This document shows, piece by piece, positions 1 through 11,287 of a stretch of 64,000 nucleotides of DNA. Origin of the DNA: Favolaschia claudopus. Its lineage: Eukaryota > Basidiomycota > Agaricomycetes > Agaricales > Mycenaceae. Within the stretch, counting starts at the first letter, position 1. Each line of letters begins with the position of its first letter. A program made the translations under genes and the position numbers. The stretch is taken from positions 682,001 through 746,000 of the forward strand of contig JAWWNJ010000079.1 of assembly GCA_037176885.1 (NCBI GenBank), written 5' to 3'. Under the pieces are notes generated by a model that saw only the letters and a program-made list of their open reading frames with translations, ran no database searches and was not told the DNA's origin.

Positions 1-1298
1 ACAAGTCCTGTGAGCATTTTCCAAACTTCAACCGGAAGTAAATCGTGAGCCATTCTTTCAAGCGGAAAGACGGTAGCCACATCCAACCCGTCGACCTGCG
101 GAAGAGATTCGCGAAGCTGGGCGAGGACGGAATAGTAAACCGTTGACGGGATGAGTTCGATGAGTACTCGGCCGAGGGATATGAATGACCGACTGGCGAA
201 TAGCGCGGGTAAAAGACCAGCACGCAGAGATTCGACGACCCATCTATGACGAGGAGTAGCTGAGAGAAGGCGCTCCACATATCCAAACACGGCTTCAGCC
301 CGGTCCGTTCCCATCGAAGGATCGCAGACGAGGAGACCAAATTTTGTAGCGGTGCTCACAAGCCCCTGCTTGAAGAGCTCACCCCCGAACGCACTGGGGA
401 TCTGGTCGTGGTTCCCATGGTCATATTGGCGTATCCCACTCATCATGAATATGAAAAGATTTCCGAGCGTAGCGACGGAATGCTCGAGATCTTCAGCCCC
501 CTCCGCAATATAGCGGTTCGCAAGTCCCACAACGAGACAAGCAAGATGTGTAACAGTACCCCCGCTGCCTAGCAGCAAGTCATCGAACGCTGACCAGTCA
601 GAATCTTCTTGAGAAAACCAACTTCGGAAGAAATGCGTCATGTAGCTCAATCCTGCATCTTCTTCGCTAGTCAACGGGCGCTGAGAAAGATGCAGAATTC
701 GCAATGCCTTCCCAACTATGCGGCACAGGTTCTTCATCGAGCCACGCATCAGTTCTCTGACGCTCTTGTCCGCTTCGTCAAATGCGTAGCACAAAGACAC
801 GTAGGCCGAATATTCCTCCGCGGGCGTCACACTGGTATGATCCACCAAGGAGAGCGTGTCGTGGTATTCGTCCAGAAATTCAATCCACGGCCAGAATCGC
901 GTCCAGAGATCCCTGAGGGCCGCAGCGGGAAGGGAATGGTCCATGATAACGTCGATTACGTTTCGTAGAGTGACGAAGGCTGAAAATGTATCGGTTATGA
1001 TGTCGTCCGCATACGATTCTTCCTCATGGAGCCGAGAAACAATGCCTGGAATACGGGCTGGATCAAGGATTGCGTAGAATGCGGGAAGGAGGAGAGCGCG
1101 GTCCTCAATGCTTAGGTCCTGGGTCACATCCGCGAACCTTTGTCTTTCTTCCAGGCTCGGATTGGTAGAAGCGGCAGCGATGGCCAGAGACTTCGGAGAT
1201 TCAGTGTAGCTCATGAGCTTGAAGACTTGAGAAATAAGTACCCGAATCGAGCGTCGAAGTTTGGATAGATTGGACAGTCTGAGGCTCGAGTGCATCAT
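1..1298 (-). CDS. MYND-family paralogue, 5' part (runs off window start)
   Basis: About 432 codons are open from the ATG at 1298 to the window edge, so the 3' end with the expected zinc finger lies outside. The start (MHSSLRLSNLSKL) is nearly the same as that of the gene at 19495-21786. Shared landmarks follow in order: a leucine-rich start, an LDPARI-like motif, a WTRFWPWIEFLDEY block also present as WPWIQFLEGY in the 9164-11287 gene, and RHRWVVESLRAGLLPALF (about residue 370). The other two members end in a MYND zinc finger, so I infer the same here. These are cytosolic or nuclear helical proteins of unknown role. MYND fingers in general bind proline-rich partner peptides. No intron is needed in the visible part. 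The frame is intact, so it is probably functional. Confidence 0.8.
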   Translation of the reverse strand, partial: MMHSSLRLSNLSKLRRSIRVLISQVFKLMSYTESPKSLAIAAASTNPSLEERQRFADVTQDLSIEDRALLLPAFYAILDPARIPGIVSRLHEEESYADDIITDTFSAFVTLRNVIDVIMDHSLPAAALRDLWTRFWPWIEFLDEYHDTLSLVDHTSVTPAEEYSAYVSLCYAFDEADKSVRELMRGSMKNLCRIVGKALRILHLSQRPLTSEEDAGLSYMTHFFRSWFSQEDSDWSAFDDLLLGSGGTVTHLACLVVGLANRYIAEGAEDLEHSVATLGNLFIFMMSGIRQYDHGNHDQIPSAFGGELFKQGLVSTATKFGLLVCDPSMGTDRAEAVFGYVERLLSATPRHRWVVESLRAGLLPALFASRSFISLGRVLIELIPSTVYYSVLAQLRESLPQVDGLDVATVFPLERMAHDLLPVEVWKMLTGL

Positions 1299-2051
1299 CC
1301 TATACTTTAAAAGAGGACGGCACAGCCTCAGCTCCCAGAAAGGGAAATTCACCCCGTGACTTTCTGTCAAAGCCTGAGAATCCCCGCGGCGACGCGCCGG
1401 CGAGTGCAGCGAGCGGCGGTGCGGCGCCGTCGGCCTCGAGAGCAGAAAGGTGCTGAGTGCGATAGGCCTGAGTGGCGAAGGCACGGGTCCCATAGCTCGT
1501 GGTGGTGTGAAAGAGAATGAGTCGGGCATCACCGCCGTCACGCAACGTGACTACGTAAGCGATTCGCTTCAAAGTTGAAATATTGAAAAATAACGGGTTC
1601 AGGTACTTATATTGAAAATCTGCTGCCAAATTTCGACATTGAATTTAGATATTCTGAATCCGATTTGAATCCTGGCCAGTAGAAAGCAGGTAGCAGAGTA
1701 TGGGAAATTGAGGAATCAGTGATCCAATGTTAGGGGTTCAATACTTATTGAGTCGGCCACCCTGTGGGTCTTTCAGTTCCTTTTGCTTTTATACCTGCCA
1801 GTTCATGCTGACTCTCTGGGTCGCGCCTCCCCCCGAATCTGCTATCAACTACTTGGTCTCTTCAAAACATTTGAGGATGACAATTTTGGCTGATGATTTG
1901 ACATCGGACCAACGGCATAAGACGTTAGACGTTTTACGTGTGTTCATCAATGCAGATCTTCTTTACGACATCTTAAAAGCTCTCGAGCCTCCTGGCTCTA
2001 ACTTCGATCCTTTCTCCCCACCCTCGAGTCCGACCTATATATTTGCTCAGA
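1299..2051. other. Intergenic region between divergent genes
   Basis: Shared upstream region of the MYND gene (minus) and the dehydrogenase (plus). A GC-rich patch lies at about 1375-1450. Open frames here are short or overlap the next gene out of frame, and none has recognisable motifs. I see no repeat boundary. Confidence 0.5.
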
Positions 2052-3040
2052 ATGCCTTCACTCTCTACCGTCCGCGCCTCCAACGCGTCCTTCTCCCCCA
2101 CCTACACTCCCGTCGCCATCTTCGTCGGCGGAACTGCTGGTATTGGCCAAGGCATGGCTCAAGCCTTCGCGCGTCACACAAAAGGCAACGCCCACATCAT
2201 CCTCGTCGGCCGCAACCGCACTGCAGCCGAGTCCATTATCAAAACATTCCCCAAACCCACCACCCCAGGCATCATGCACGAATTCGTCGAATGCGATGTG
2301 ACCTCAATGAAAACCGTCCACCGCGTCGCGGAGACGCTGCGCACGCGCTTCCCGAAGGTGAATTTCCTCGTCTTGACGACCGGGGTGGCGACGCTGGACG
2401 GCAGGACCGAGACTGAGGAGGGGATCGATCGCAAGTTGGCATTGCATTATTACGGGCGGTGGAGGTTTATCAGGGATTTGGTACCGTCGCTCGAAGAAGC
2501 GCACGAAGCCGGCGAGGACGCGAAGGTGATCTCGGTCCTCGCTGCGGGACGTGGCGGGGAAATCGATTTGGAGGATCTTGGGTTGAAGAAGCACTATAGC
2601 GTTGCGAATGCACATACAAGCGGGACGACTTATAACGATCTCATGGTCAAGGTGCGTATCCGCTTGTTTTTGACATACGCATGATGCTTCATTCGACTGA
2701 CCTTCATTTCGTGCTGTAGGACTTCGCCGCACGCCACCCCGGCCTCACGTTCATTCATTCTTACCCCAGCATCGTCACCACCGACGTCCTCAAAAAATCG
2801 CCCAACCGCAGTCTCCGCATCGCGAACACCTTCCTCGTGCCGCTCCTGCGCCCATTCACCTATAACGCCGAGACATGCGGTGAGCATCAGCTGTATGCCT
2901 TGCTCAGCGCTGGGCCGGGCGCCGTGCGCACGAAGGACAATGGCGACGATATGGGGTGGGCGAGTAATTATTTTGGGTCGGAGGAGGCGATGAGGAAGTT
3001 GTGGGAGCATACGGAGGAAGTGACCAGTCCGCGGGCTTGA
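2052..3040 (+). CDS. Short-chain dehydrogenase/reductase (SDR)
   Basis: Two exons, 2052-2651 and 2720-3040, with a 68-nt GT-AG intron, encode about 306 residues. Near residue 28 is the Rossmann glycine motif GGTAGIG, which binds NAD(P). It is followed by an acidic/valine turn (VECDVT), a strand ending LVLTTG in place of the usual NNAG, and ISVLAAG, which carries the likely catalytic-region serine. The segment TTYNDLMVK spans the intron and is the usual YxxxK-like helix of this fungal SDR subgroup, although the Tyr-Lys spacing differs from the textbook four. SDRs oxidise or reduce alcohols, ketones or sugars; the substrate cannot be told. The start is the ATG giving MPSLSTV. There is no signal peptide, so a cytosolic enzyme is expected. 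Confidence 0.85.
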
Positions 3041-3455
3041 TTGAGAGTTTGACTCAGTGAAAGTATTTCGTTCGCGAGGAAGTCTGAGTTGTATATTACT
3101 GTAATCCAATAACATTCCCCCACTCATCTTGATTCAAGTTCGCGTCCTGGAAATTTCGGACGGAATTTACTGGATTCATTTGAAGCCTTCATTCAACAAT
3201 AGAGCTAGCTATCCTCGAGTCTGCCCTTAACGAACAAACGGTCAAACATACGACTCAACTCTGCAAAGGATAGCTGGTTGTTATTCTCGAATCTCAACTC
3301 ATCAAGTTTGTTCAATTTAAGTTTCCGTTTCACATTCAGATCAATTGTCCGCAGAGCACTTGTATTTCTTGTACTTACTGACAACAAGTTTTTACATCTG
3401 TTCAGCTTTATTCCCGTATTTTAGGGCATCCAATCGAACTATCAACACAACAGTA
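3041..3455. other. AT-rich intergenic spacer
   Basis: Lies between the SDR stop codon and the left end of the pogo element. Only very short frames are present, and I see no gene or RNA. Confidence 0.5.
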
Positions 3456-3989
3456 CTATTTTTCACTGGGTAGTCGGCCACCTTAAGGGTCTATCGAGTC
3501 TGGGACCCGTGTAAACAACATTTTTCATGGCCGATTGGTTTTGAACGATTGTTTAGCATCCTATGAACAAAATGTGGTGCTCGGTTTGGGAAGAGAAAGC
3601 TGTTTGATCCGTCGGCGAATATTTTCCGATGACAGGTCTGGAAACGGCCGAAACTACGTAGCTGGCCAGGCGTGGGAACAGACGGAGCTGGCTGGCCGCT
3701 CTGCGTGTCCCTCTCATCCTGAGCTCAATTCCTGACAGATTGCCTTAGAAATGGGCGCGTTTGGAAGCCATTGAGCTGCACTTTCATCCTATTACTACTC
3801 TGTAGTCTAATATGCTGGTTCTATCTCTCCATCTTAACGCGTCCCCGTCGCGAATTCCGTGGCTGCTTCCAACTTCAATCCAACTTGCTCGCCCATCCTC
3901 AAGTACAGATATACATTCAGAGGCTGGATCCACATAATAGACATGAATTCTACTCGTTTGAAGCTTGGAGAGTCGTATCAATAAGGTAT

Positions 3990-4585
3990 TTAGGCTTGGG
4001 CGAAGTCAAGGAACCGGAAAGTGCCGTGACCATCGAGGATGAGCAGTCGATGATCGGCCGGGTCGTCAAGCTTATCGTCCGTCGGAGGCGCAAAATCTTT
4101 CTCGAGCCAAAGAGCCCCAAGCTCTTGGTACGTCCATCCATTCGGTAAAATGGAGATGCTAAAGGTAAATACTATCAGTACTCGAGGGCAAACAACAGAA
4201 AGCAAAAGAACATGCCTTGCCTCGGCGGGATCGAAGACAACAGACTTGTCGCCGACACCGAGTTGTATGCCTAAAAGATTTCATAAGTAGATGTTGGCAT
4301 TGAAGACTGAAGCAAAAGATGGCGCGTACCTTGTTCATCCATATTGTACTTCAAGACAGATTCCTTCGGCGCGCCTAAAGAGTGTTCATGGGCATGGCCT
4401 TTGACGCGCGTCGGAATAACCCACCGACGACCTTGAAGGGTGGTGCGAGGGACGCCGTAATATTTGGCCGCTTGGCGTTCCGAAATTCCCGTCTTCTCGA
4501 TAGCGATGATAGCAAGCCGGAGACGCTCTTCTTGGGAGAGCTGCTCAAGATCGACGTCCGCAATGTCGGTAACAAGATCAGCCAT
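3990..4585 (-). pseudogene. Pogo/Fot1-type transposase remnant
   Basis: From the ATG at 4585 the first exon has a pipsqueak-type helix-turn-helix (EKTGISERQAAKYYGVPRTT, about residues 30-50). It jumps almost at once to YNMDEQG, the region of the first catalytic Asp of DDE_1 transposases. After a short intron (about 4328-4267) come LGVGDKSVVFDP, NGWTYQELGALWLEKDF and RLLILDGHG, the second catalytic Asp block. The frame then stops at 3990. Full pogo/Fot1 transposases are about 500-550 residues and also carry a CENP-B HTH and a third catalytic acidic residue; both are missing here. At least two internal deletions plus a 3' truncation explain this. An enzyme lacking the third acid should be inactive. 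Confidence 0.8.
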
Positions 4586-5009
4586 TGTGGAGGGCAAGTA
4601 GAAAAGAATAAGAAGCAAGTCCACCGAGGAGGACAGAGAGCTCTGTTCTTTGAGGCCAAAGTTGAGCTCATATTTAAGGCGTAGACAGCTTTGCACAGCA
4701 CACGGAGACTGGGAAACAACATATATTGAAGAAGAAGAAAACTGAAGGACTCAATGGTAGTGCGACATGAATTAATTTTGGGGTTGACGGCGGATTATGG
4801 CGACCACGGTGCCCAGCACCCTAGAATCGTAAATGAGATTTGAGCACCGCACCACCCCAGCCAATGGGTTCTGCGACGGAGTCGTTTCGGTGCGTCGTGG
4901 TCTGGATAGTTGCACCAGAGTTCGTGAGTAGGTGTGAGATGACCAGTCATTCCAGGCGGCTGGACAATGATCATGGACTTGCGGTGGAGAAAGTGCGATT
5001 AGAAAGCTA

Positions 5010-5725
5010 TCAAAAGAAATAAATGAACGTATAATGACATACCGCTTCGACTCTGCTCTCCTCGTTTGCCGATCCAAGGTACTGGAAATTCGCCAAAACG
5101 TGGCTGATAGAACAGCGGTCTACGACGACAATAGCTGATGGATCGCCAGAATAAGTAGTGAGCAACTTCAAGGGTCCTCTATGAACGCACTGGAATCCGT
5201 ATTCAAGCCACTCAGGGCTGCCATCGCCCAATACAAATCCCTGACCGACAGCATGAGCAAAACTGGCATTCCACGAAAATGAAGGCGTCTTGTGAAAGAT
5301 AAATTTCAAAAAATTGTATCGAGAGCAGCCAGAGAGGGTATTCATGATGCACAATAACGGTACCAAGTTTTGTGCCAATGGCATTTGGGGCAGAGACGAT
5401 ACAAAGCTGGCCATCTCAAAGCTCTTGCAGTGTTTTTGATGCCTTAAGAAGAATTCACGGCGGCCACAACGGGAACGGAAGCAGGCGAGAGGATTTGAAT
5501 GACCATCAAGAGCAAAGGGCAGGCTCTCGCTGAGAGAACGCGCTTTCGACAGCGCGATTTGAGCAAGAGGTGGCTGAGATAGACACGCAGCATGTCAGCC
5601 GGTACTTCGGCCGAATTAAGGAATCCGGCGATTTCCTGGTTCCCCCCTGCCGGATCACACCACAGCACCCGAACCACGTCACCAAATGCCGTCAAACTTG
5701 ATTTTAAGTTGCATCCAGTCTTCAT
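5010..5725 (-). CDS. Unidentified reading frame inside the pogo element, with a C2HC-like finger
   Basis: Two overlapping minus-strand frames (5725-5444, and an open frame from about 5520 to 5010) fill the space between the right terminus and the transposase. The second frame, read from upstream of its first ATG (5414), has an ACFRSRCGRREFFLRHQKHC segment at 5483-5427 (Cys-x4-Cys-x8-His-x3-Cys), like a C2HC zinc finger. A serine- and glycine-rich stretch of about 120 residues follows. A GT donor after ESRVEA (about 5040) can splice to a last exon near 4980-4800. This is not part of any pogo transposase I know, so I infer a captured host gene fragment. Function and exon structure are unknown. 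Confidence 0.4.
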
Positions 5726-5827
5726 CTACAAGGTACAATCGCTATCGAAGGGAAATAATTCGTCTACAGCTTAAAAAATCCAAGTGGCCGACTTCCTAGG
5801 GGTGGCCGACTACCCAGTAGGAAATAG

Positions 5828-7214
5828 TACTTCCACCTCAACGCTCGCAAGTGGCGGTAGAAATTATTAAACAGAATTCAGGCATTACATAAACTCTGCA
5901 CTTTGACTTCATCGCTTTCGTCGGTCGAGATTAATCGCCTTTCTTCTCATTTCTCCGCTAACAACAACACTGACGAGTATGCGGCGATCACCGACGCCCT
6001 GTTGCGATCAATGTCACTGATCGTCACAGAGCCTTCTGTTCCTCACCACCACGTCCTTATGGCCCCGGCACGATGCATGGCTCGCTCAAATTGTCCAATC
6101 TATTTAGGCACCCCGGAAATCAATCTCACCCTTGTACAAACGCCACCGCGTAGGCGTTCTATGCCTCCTCGCTCCCTCTTGGCTCCCTCTAGATCTGGCT
6201 CGCCCTCACTCACATTCGCAAAACGATCATGGCTCGAAAGTCTTGGGGCGTTGGAACGGGGCTGCGTCCGAGGTATGTATGTATGAAAGAATGAATACGC
6301 CGCCGGATACCTATGGTGACGGTCAGATCGAGTATAATGCGGCCCTTGGAATAGACGGATGGAAACCCGCTGGTTATACAGTGGTTTGTATGGATGTACT
6401 CCCCACATTCATTTCACTGACGCCCAGATATTAATGATCAATCCTGGTTAATGATATTTCCTGGAGGATATGGTAACGACCGTGCGATGGCTACACACAT
6501 CGTCCCTCAAACACACGGTAATAAATGTAATCTGATTTTCCTCCCAAACAAGAGCTGTTTCTGTTTCCAGCGAAATTCCATTCCAAGTCTTCTCCTAACC
6601 TGATCACGCAAATCGGATCCAGTCCCGCCCTTCGTCCGACCGAAATATTGTCAAACAGCACGGCGAGTATTGCCCGTTCATCGCCATTTTTCAATCGCGC
6701 TGTGAGTCCGTTCATAATACATTCAATTCAACTTTCATCTCAGTCCCTTCCAGACCAAACTAGATGTCATTGAATGATAGATCTCTTTCCCGCTTTTACC
6801 TGGAACGGAATGCAGCCGGTTGAGGAGTTACTGAGGAGTTACATCTGCTATCGGCGAAGGTCGGAAAAACTCTCTCTTTGAGCGACATGGATCTGTTTTG
6901 TATTCAATCCATGTTCAACCGCGGGAACGCTTGGCACGGGCTGATGCGGACTGGCCTGCGATGAGTATTCGAAGACTGGGTGTTGGTATAGAAAACATAT
7001 TTATTCTAATTTCAGGAACGCCTCAAGCCTGTGCAGATTCAGTTCCTTCGAGACCATTCTTCAAGTTCTGGGATTCACCCCGGTAATGTCGCGACATTTC
7101 TAACATAAATATAAGTTCTCGTGGTATAAAAGTCGCTCGATTATTGCGGAACCTCACTACTTCATCGCAGAGGTGGTACTCACAAACTCACTAAAGCTCC
7201 AAACTCGCATATAA
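5828..7214. other. Intergenic region upstream of the small secreted protein gene
   Basis: Contains short frames only (for example 5903-6286, which opens with TTG). I see no recognisable protein motif. The proximal end holds the TATA box listed separately. Confidence 0.5.
7125..7132 (+). promoter_or_regulatory. TATA box of the small secreted protein gene
   Basis: TATAAAAG lies about 90 bp before the ATG at 7215, a spacing usual for strongly expressed fungal genes. Confidence 0.55.
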
Positions 7215-8645
7215 ATGAAGGTCTCGTTCTCTAGTGTCGTCGCTCTCGCCCTCGTCGCAGCAGCCCCGGTTCTCGCAGCCGTTGTTGCTCGCGTTGAGGG
7301 AGAAATTACCGACGCTGTCCCGGGCAAGGTCAGTATGATTATACTCGATCTAGCGTACGGCGCTCAACGCAGAATTTCTCAGTGGTTGAGCATCGAGCAA
7401 GGAATCAGTAAGACATCTGTTCCTACTATACTCACCCAATGCATCTCTCATCGTAAACGCCCTTGCAGCTTACCACAACAGCACCTCCGGCCCGTTGGTC
7501 AAGCGTGTCGGTACCGGTGAGTCTACTTTACGGCCTCATTTCTTGCTAGTGTTATCTTTGAGCGTCAAACTCAGAGGTTGTCACTTGCTATGGCTTCGGA
7601 ACGAAGGCGCGTTCCATACAAATAAGTTCGCGCCACTGGCAGCTCACAAAAGAACGTCTAGGCCGATCGAGCTCCGATTGTTTCGGTCATCGACGACTGG
7701 TGCGGGTGCGTATCAAGAGCCTCTGGCATTATCACAGGGGGCATGTGCCACCGCTTATGGGCCCATAAGCCGCAGTCGCAGGTGCACGGCAGGTGTTCTG
7801 CTGTTGCACCGCTGTTGCTTGGCTTATTGCTGGTCCCCTCGTGTTTTACGCATGGTGCGTGCTCAAGGATTTCGGCTTCTCGTCCGAGAGTACTTCTATC
7901 ATTTCAGCCGAGGTGCCAGCCACTTGGCAGCCTGAGGTACTTCCCGGAAATACAGCCGGGTGTTCGCAGAGCGATTGCCGCTGATATACAATCTCTGACG
8001 TGCGAATCAACAGATTTTCCGCTGTTACAGCCAACCAATCACAACTCAAAAATTTGTTTCGTGACCACCATGAGGCAGAATTCTATAAGACGAACAACAG
8101 CGGTGCACCAGCGCGACACCTGCGACTGCGGCTTATGGATTCATAAGCCGCGGACTTTGCCCCCTGTGTATACCTCTTCCTTCCAATTTGACATATTGTC
8201 TCTGCAGCAAAGTAATCGGCACACACGTCAACAACGGCCAAACCGTCTGGGTCCGTCAATAACTTGTCTCCTCCAAGTTCGATATTCACTTATATAAGAT
8301 TGCCTGGACTTGAAATAGGCTCGCTACAACTACGGCAGTTTCACGGTGTACGTTAGCGGGGAGGCTATCAATGGGTGAATTCTCATGTCTACCGCGCTTC
8401 GCGTTCCGCATTGAAACGATTCATTTAGATGCAACTTTGTCATTGACGGGAACTGTAACCGTCTTCTACGCCTCCCCGTCGATGGGTGCAATACCAGCGG
8501 CGTTAACGGCAAGCAGGTGAGGTGTTTGTAAGATGAATAAGTTGAGATGTAGCTGACTGCAACTTTCACCTAATAGGGCGGATATGAGACGGATCTTTGT
8601 GGGCAGTGGCGCACTGATCCTGGCTGCTGCGGCTCGGATGTCTAG
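7215..8645 (+). CDS. Small secreted cysteine-rich protein, Kex2-type precursor (Y3-like candidate)
   Basis: Nine exons can be joined in one frame: 7215-7328, 7383-7407, 7469-7516, 7575-7606, 7662-7705, 8208-8250, 8319-8374, 8429-8516, 8577-8645. The product is 172 residues. It has a signal peptide (MKVSFSSVVALALVAAAPVLA), a short pro-region ending in LVKR (a Kex2-type site at about residues 55-58), then a mature domain with CYGFGTKADRAPIV, DDWCG, CNFVIDGNCNRL and a tail ETDLCGQWRTDPGCCGSDV. The spacing (CYG start, WC, then a Gly-Gly/Trp/DPG/Cys tail) resembles the mushroom glycan-binding protein Y3 family; that is inference from layout. All junctions are GT-AG except a GC-AG donor at 7607. 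Intron 7706-8207 is long because it holds the element at 7733-8168. The coding sequence itself is intact. Confidence 0.7.
7733..8168. mobile_element. 436-bp inverted-repeat element (CACTA-like MITE) inside an intron
   Basis: The ends are CACAGGGGGCA and TGCCCCCTGTG. The inverted match extends imperfectly over about 80 bp, including CATAAGCCGCAGTCGCAGGT on the left and its complement on the right. A 3-bp TAT lies on both sides (7730-7732 and 8169-8171). CACA/G termini with a 3-bp target duplication fit the CACTA/CMC superfamily. It codes for nothing and sits wholly between the splice donor (7706) and acceptor (8207) of the secreted protein gene. Confidence 0.8.
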
Positions 8646-9163
8646 TTCAAGGCTTGCAGCAATAAGTCTTGGTCAAATTAAGAATCTTCCGTTCTATCTT
8701 TTCTATCTTTCTGTTCAGTTTTGTGGTTCGATTGTTAACAGGAATACTTATACTTATGCCATTTGATATATGTCGTCTCTTTTGTGTGAAGTGCTGTCGA
8801 GAGGTCACGAAAACTTGAGTTTCTACATCTGCGGACCTACGGGCTCGTTGCCCCAATAATAGTGCCCATCATCAACCTCTCGTAAACGCGATCTGAATTG
8901 CAAAGACCTTGGTTGGACCTTGGCTGACTACCGAAGCTTTGGTTGAATCACGGAGATTGCCGCGCCAGGCAAATGAATCGGATGATGGGTCCGACATCAT
9001 GCATCATCACTCATCTCAATCGGAGTCGGCGTCTCCCGAACTTGAAGTGTCAAGCCAATGTGTCAGATGGCAATCTCTTTCTCTCCTACGTGACGCGTCC
9101 ACCAAGTGTCCACTGTCTTACTTCCGGCAAACCTGCGAAGTTGATACATCTCGTTCGACGCAA
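8646..9163. other. Intergenic spacer before the second MYND gene
   Basis: Short overlapping frames only, with no motif or repeat boundary seen. Confidence 0.45.
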
Positions 9164-11287
9164 ATGCACCCCTGCCTTCAACTTTCGGCGTCTACAAGAG
9201 CCAAAATTCCGCTTCACATTCGAGTAATTAGCCCATCCGGATCACATAACTATGATTTTGCTGATATTTCTTTCTATCTTCAGAGAGCTTCTCTCGAGGC
9301 TTGCAGAATATCTGCTGCCCCCGAAGAACGATCGTCTGATCGACAAGGTCATTCATTGGCCGCCCCCCAGTCTTATTCCCCTCCTTCCAGTCTTCCATGC
9401 GTTTCTTGAGCATTCTCTCATCCATCGTATCTCCGTCATCCTTGATAGCCTCGGCTCTCTCAGCGAGACGTCCGAACAGCCTCATGTGTTCCGACACGAA
9501 ATCTTCTATGCCATGGGCAGTCTTCGAGCAGTTTCCATGATTCTTAGACAGAATGGTGCACCTGCTGACGCCTTCTCCGACTTGTGGCAGACTTTATGGC
9601 CATGGATCCAGTTTCTCGAAGGCTACCAAGATGTTCTTCCCGAGGCTCTAATCACTCCAAGAGAAAGAGGTATCACAACAACAGTATCCATCTCCGCTCT
9701 CCGCGAAAGTCCGGAAGCAGAGGAGTTGATGCTTCTCTCCCTGGTCGATATCTGTAGCATCCTGGGCGGGGCATGGTTTCATCTCGTTCACGCAGATGTC
9801 ACACGGTATCAGGCAGCTGGAGAAGTACTCCTCATGCTCTTGGAATGCCTTCGAGTCTCGATCGCACATCCAACTTGGAGCCGTGCCGCCGGCGATGCGC
9901 TCGTTACTGGGGCCGGGCCCGGTACGGCGGCAAATCTCGCATCGCTGGCTCTTATACAGCTAGGCATGCCCACTACCCGCCCTTACATCTTCGACAACAA
10001 GCGCATTTGCGCCCTGGACAATCTCATCGTTTTTCTCGGCGACGCCTCCGGAATTATCGATGGGGACCTCAAGTTTGATCCTGCGTTTCGCGAAGCCATG
10101 TTAACCAAGGGTCTAGTGACCCTGCTAACCAGGCTATGTCGTGCGGGGTTCGAGGAAAATCTTCCGGTCGATACGCAAGAAATGTTCTACGAAATCTTAC
10201 TAACGTATCTTCACCCATATCCATGCCATCGATGGACGACGGAAGCATTGCAAGCTGGGTTTCTACACACTGTCTTTGAAGCTGCGAAACGACTTCCAGA
10301 AAGTATTGACGGTGTCTTTGACCGGCTTTCCTCCACGACGATGCTACATTCATCTCTCTCGCAGCTTCGCGTGTCGTTGGATGCTATCGGAAACTTAGAG
10401 ACCCAAGTAATGGATCTGAAAATAAATTATCCACAGGCATATCGACACTGGGATCGTTTCATATCCGTGGTTCAAGATAGATTCACGGCTTTGGATGAAT
10501 ATAATGCAGGTAACCTCAAAATTCCAATAGCATGTCATAACTACGAGGTTAGTCTGCCACTCGAATGTGAAGAATACCTTACATCTCACATTTTTCGGTA
10601 GTGCGCGGAGATTTTTCTAAAACCGAACATCAAAGTTTGCAGGGGTTGCAATGTTGCATTTTATTGCTCCAAACCATGCCAAAAAGCTGACTGGCGAGCG
10701 GGTCACCGACGTTTCTGCGCAACTGTTGCCTGGGGAATCAAACGTATGTGTTGAATGTTGAATCTCCTCGTCTTCCGCACAGATAATTGCTTTCAGGTTC
10801 CCATCCACATCACCCACAAATGAGCGCCAGGGACCGATCATTCCTTCACACGCTCCTCTACCATGAATTCTGCACGCGCCGAAACGAAATTGCCTTCAAA
10901 TACATACAGTTCGCGCGCAAGAATCCTACGAAAACGCCCTATATGCTGTACGACTTTCGCGGCGGCCCGTGTAACATTGTGATCGCGTCGCTCGAAGAAC
11001 TTGATTCAGGGCTGACACCTGAAGGGGTCATGGAGGTGATGGAGCGTGAGGAGCGGATATTGTTCTCATTTATGAGGAGCAAGGATGAAGGGAGGGGGTA
11101 CACGCGGCTGTTTCCCACTTTCTTTGCGGATCGGGATTTCATGGCTGGATTGAGGACCGTTGTAGCGGGAATCCCGTCGGATACCGACAAGGAGGACACG
11201 TTGAATGAGTATTGCGCGGCGGTCGTGAGTCTGATGCATTGTACACCCGCTAGTAAGCCGGGGACGGACGAACGTGATATTTTGTAA
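9164..11287 (+). CDS. MYND-type zinc-finger protein, paralogue 2
   Basis: Four exons (9164-9223, 9288-10547, 10602-10743, 10797-11287) encode 650 residues. The first exon (MHPCLQLSASTRAKIPLHIR) is tiny. It was chosen because the other family members start with the same MHxxLxLS motif and the phase fits an AG acceptor at 9287. A long helical region (about residues 20-435) contains WPWIQFLEGY and the HPYPCHRWTTEALQAGFL block shared with the other two members. Then comes the zinc finger: CHNYE is spliced to CAEIF, followed by VCRGCNVAFYCSKPCQKADW and RAGHRRFC, matching the MYND pattern of paired Cys, YC, C, H and C. The C-terminal 170 residues start ARDRSFLHTLLYHEF and have a counterpart in the 19495-21786 gene. 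MYND fingers mediate protein contacts; the cellular role of this fungal family is unknown. Confidence 0.85.

Larger units (their letters stand above)
3456..5827 (-). mobile_element. Decayed pogo/Fot1-like Tc1-mariner transposon (2372 bp)
   Basis: The left end reads CTATTTTTCACTGGGTAG and continues TCGGCCACC. The right end is its inverted complement (CTATTTCCTACTGGGTAG, then TCGGCCACC). Both ends are flanked by TA (3454-3455 and 5828-5829), the target duplication of Tc1/mariner elements. Inside, on the minus strand, lie remnants of a pogo-type transposase (HTH_psq and DDE_1 pieces) and, between these and the right terminus, about 1.1 kb of reading frame unrelated to a transposase. The transposase has internal deletions and a lost C-terminus, so the copy should not be autonomous. 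Confidence 0.85.

Noticed and set aside
1727..2416. A 229-codon frame overlapping the SDR
   Set aside because: Overlaps the SDR exon out of frame. Its C-terminal half is His/Arg-rich, the usual shadow.
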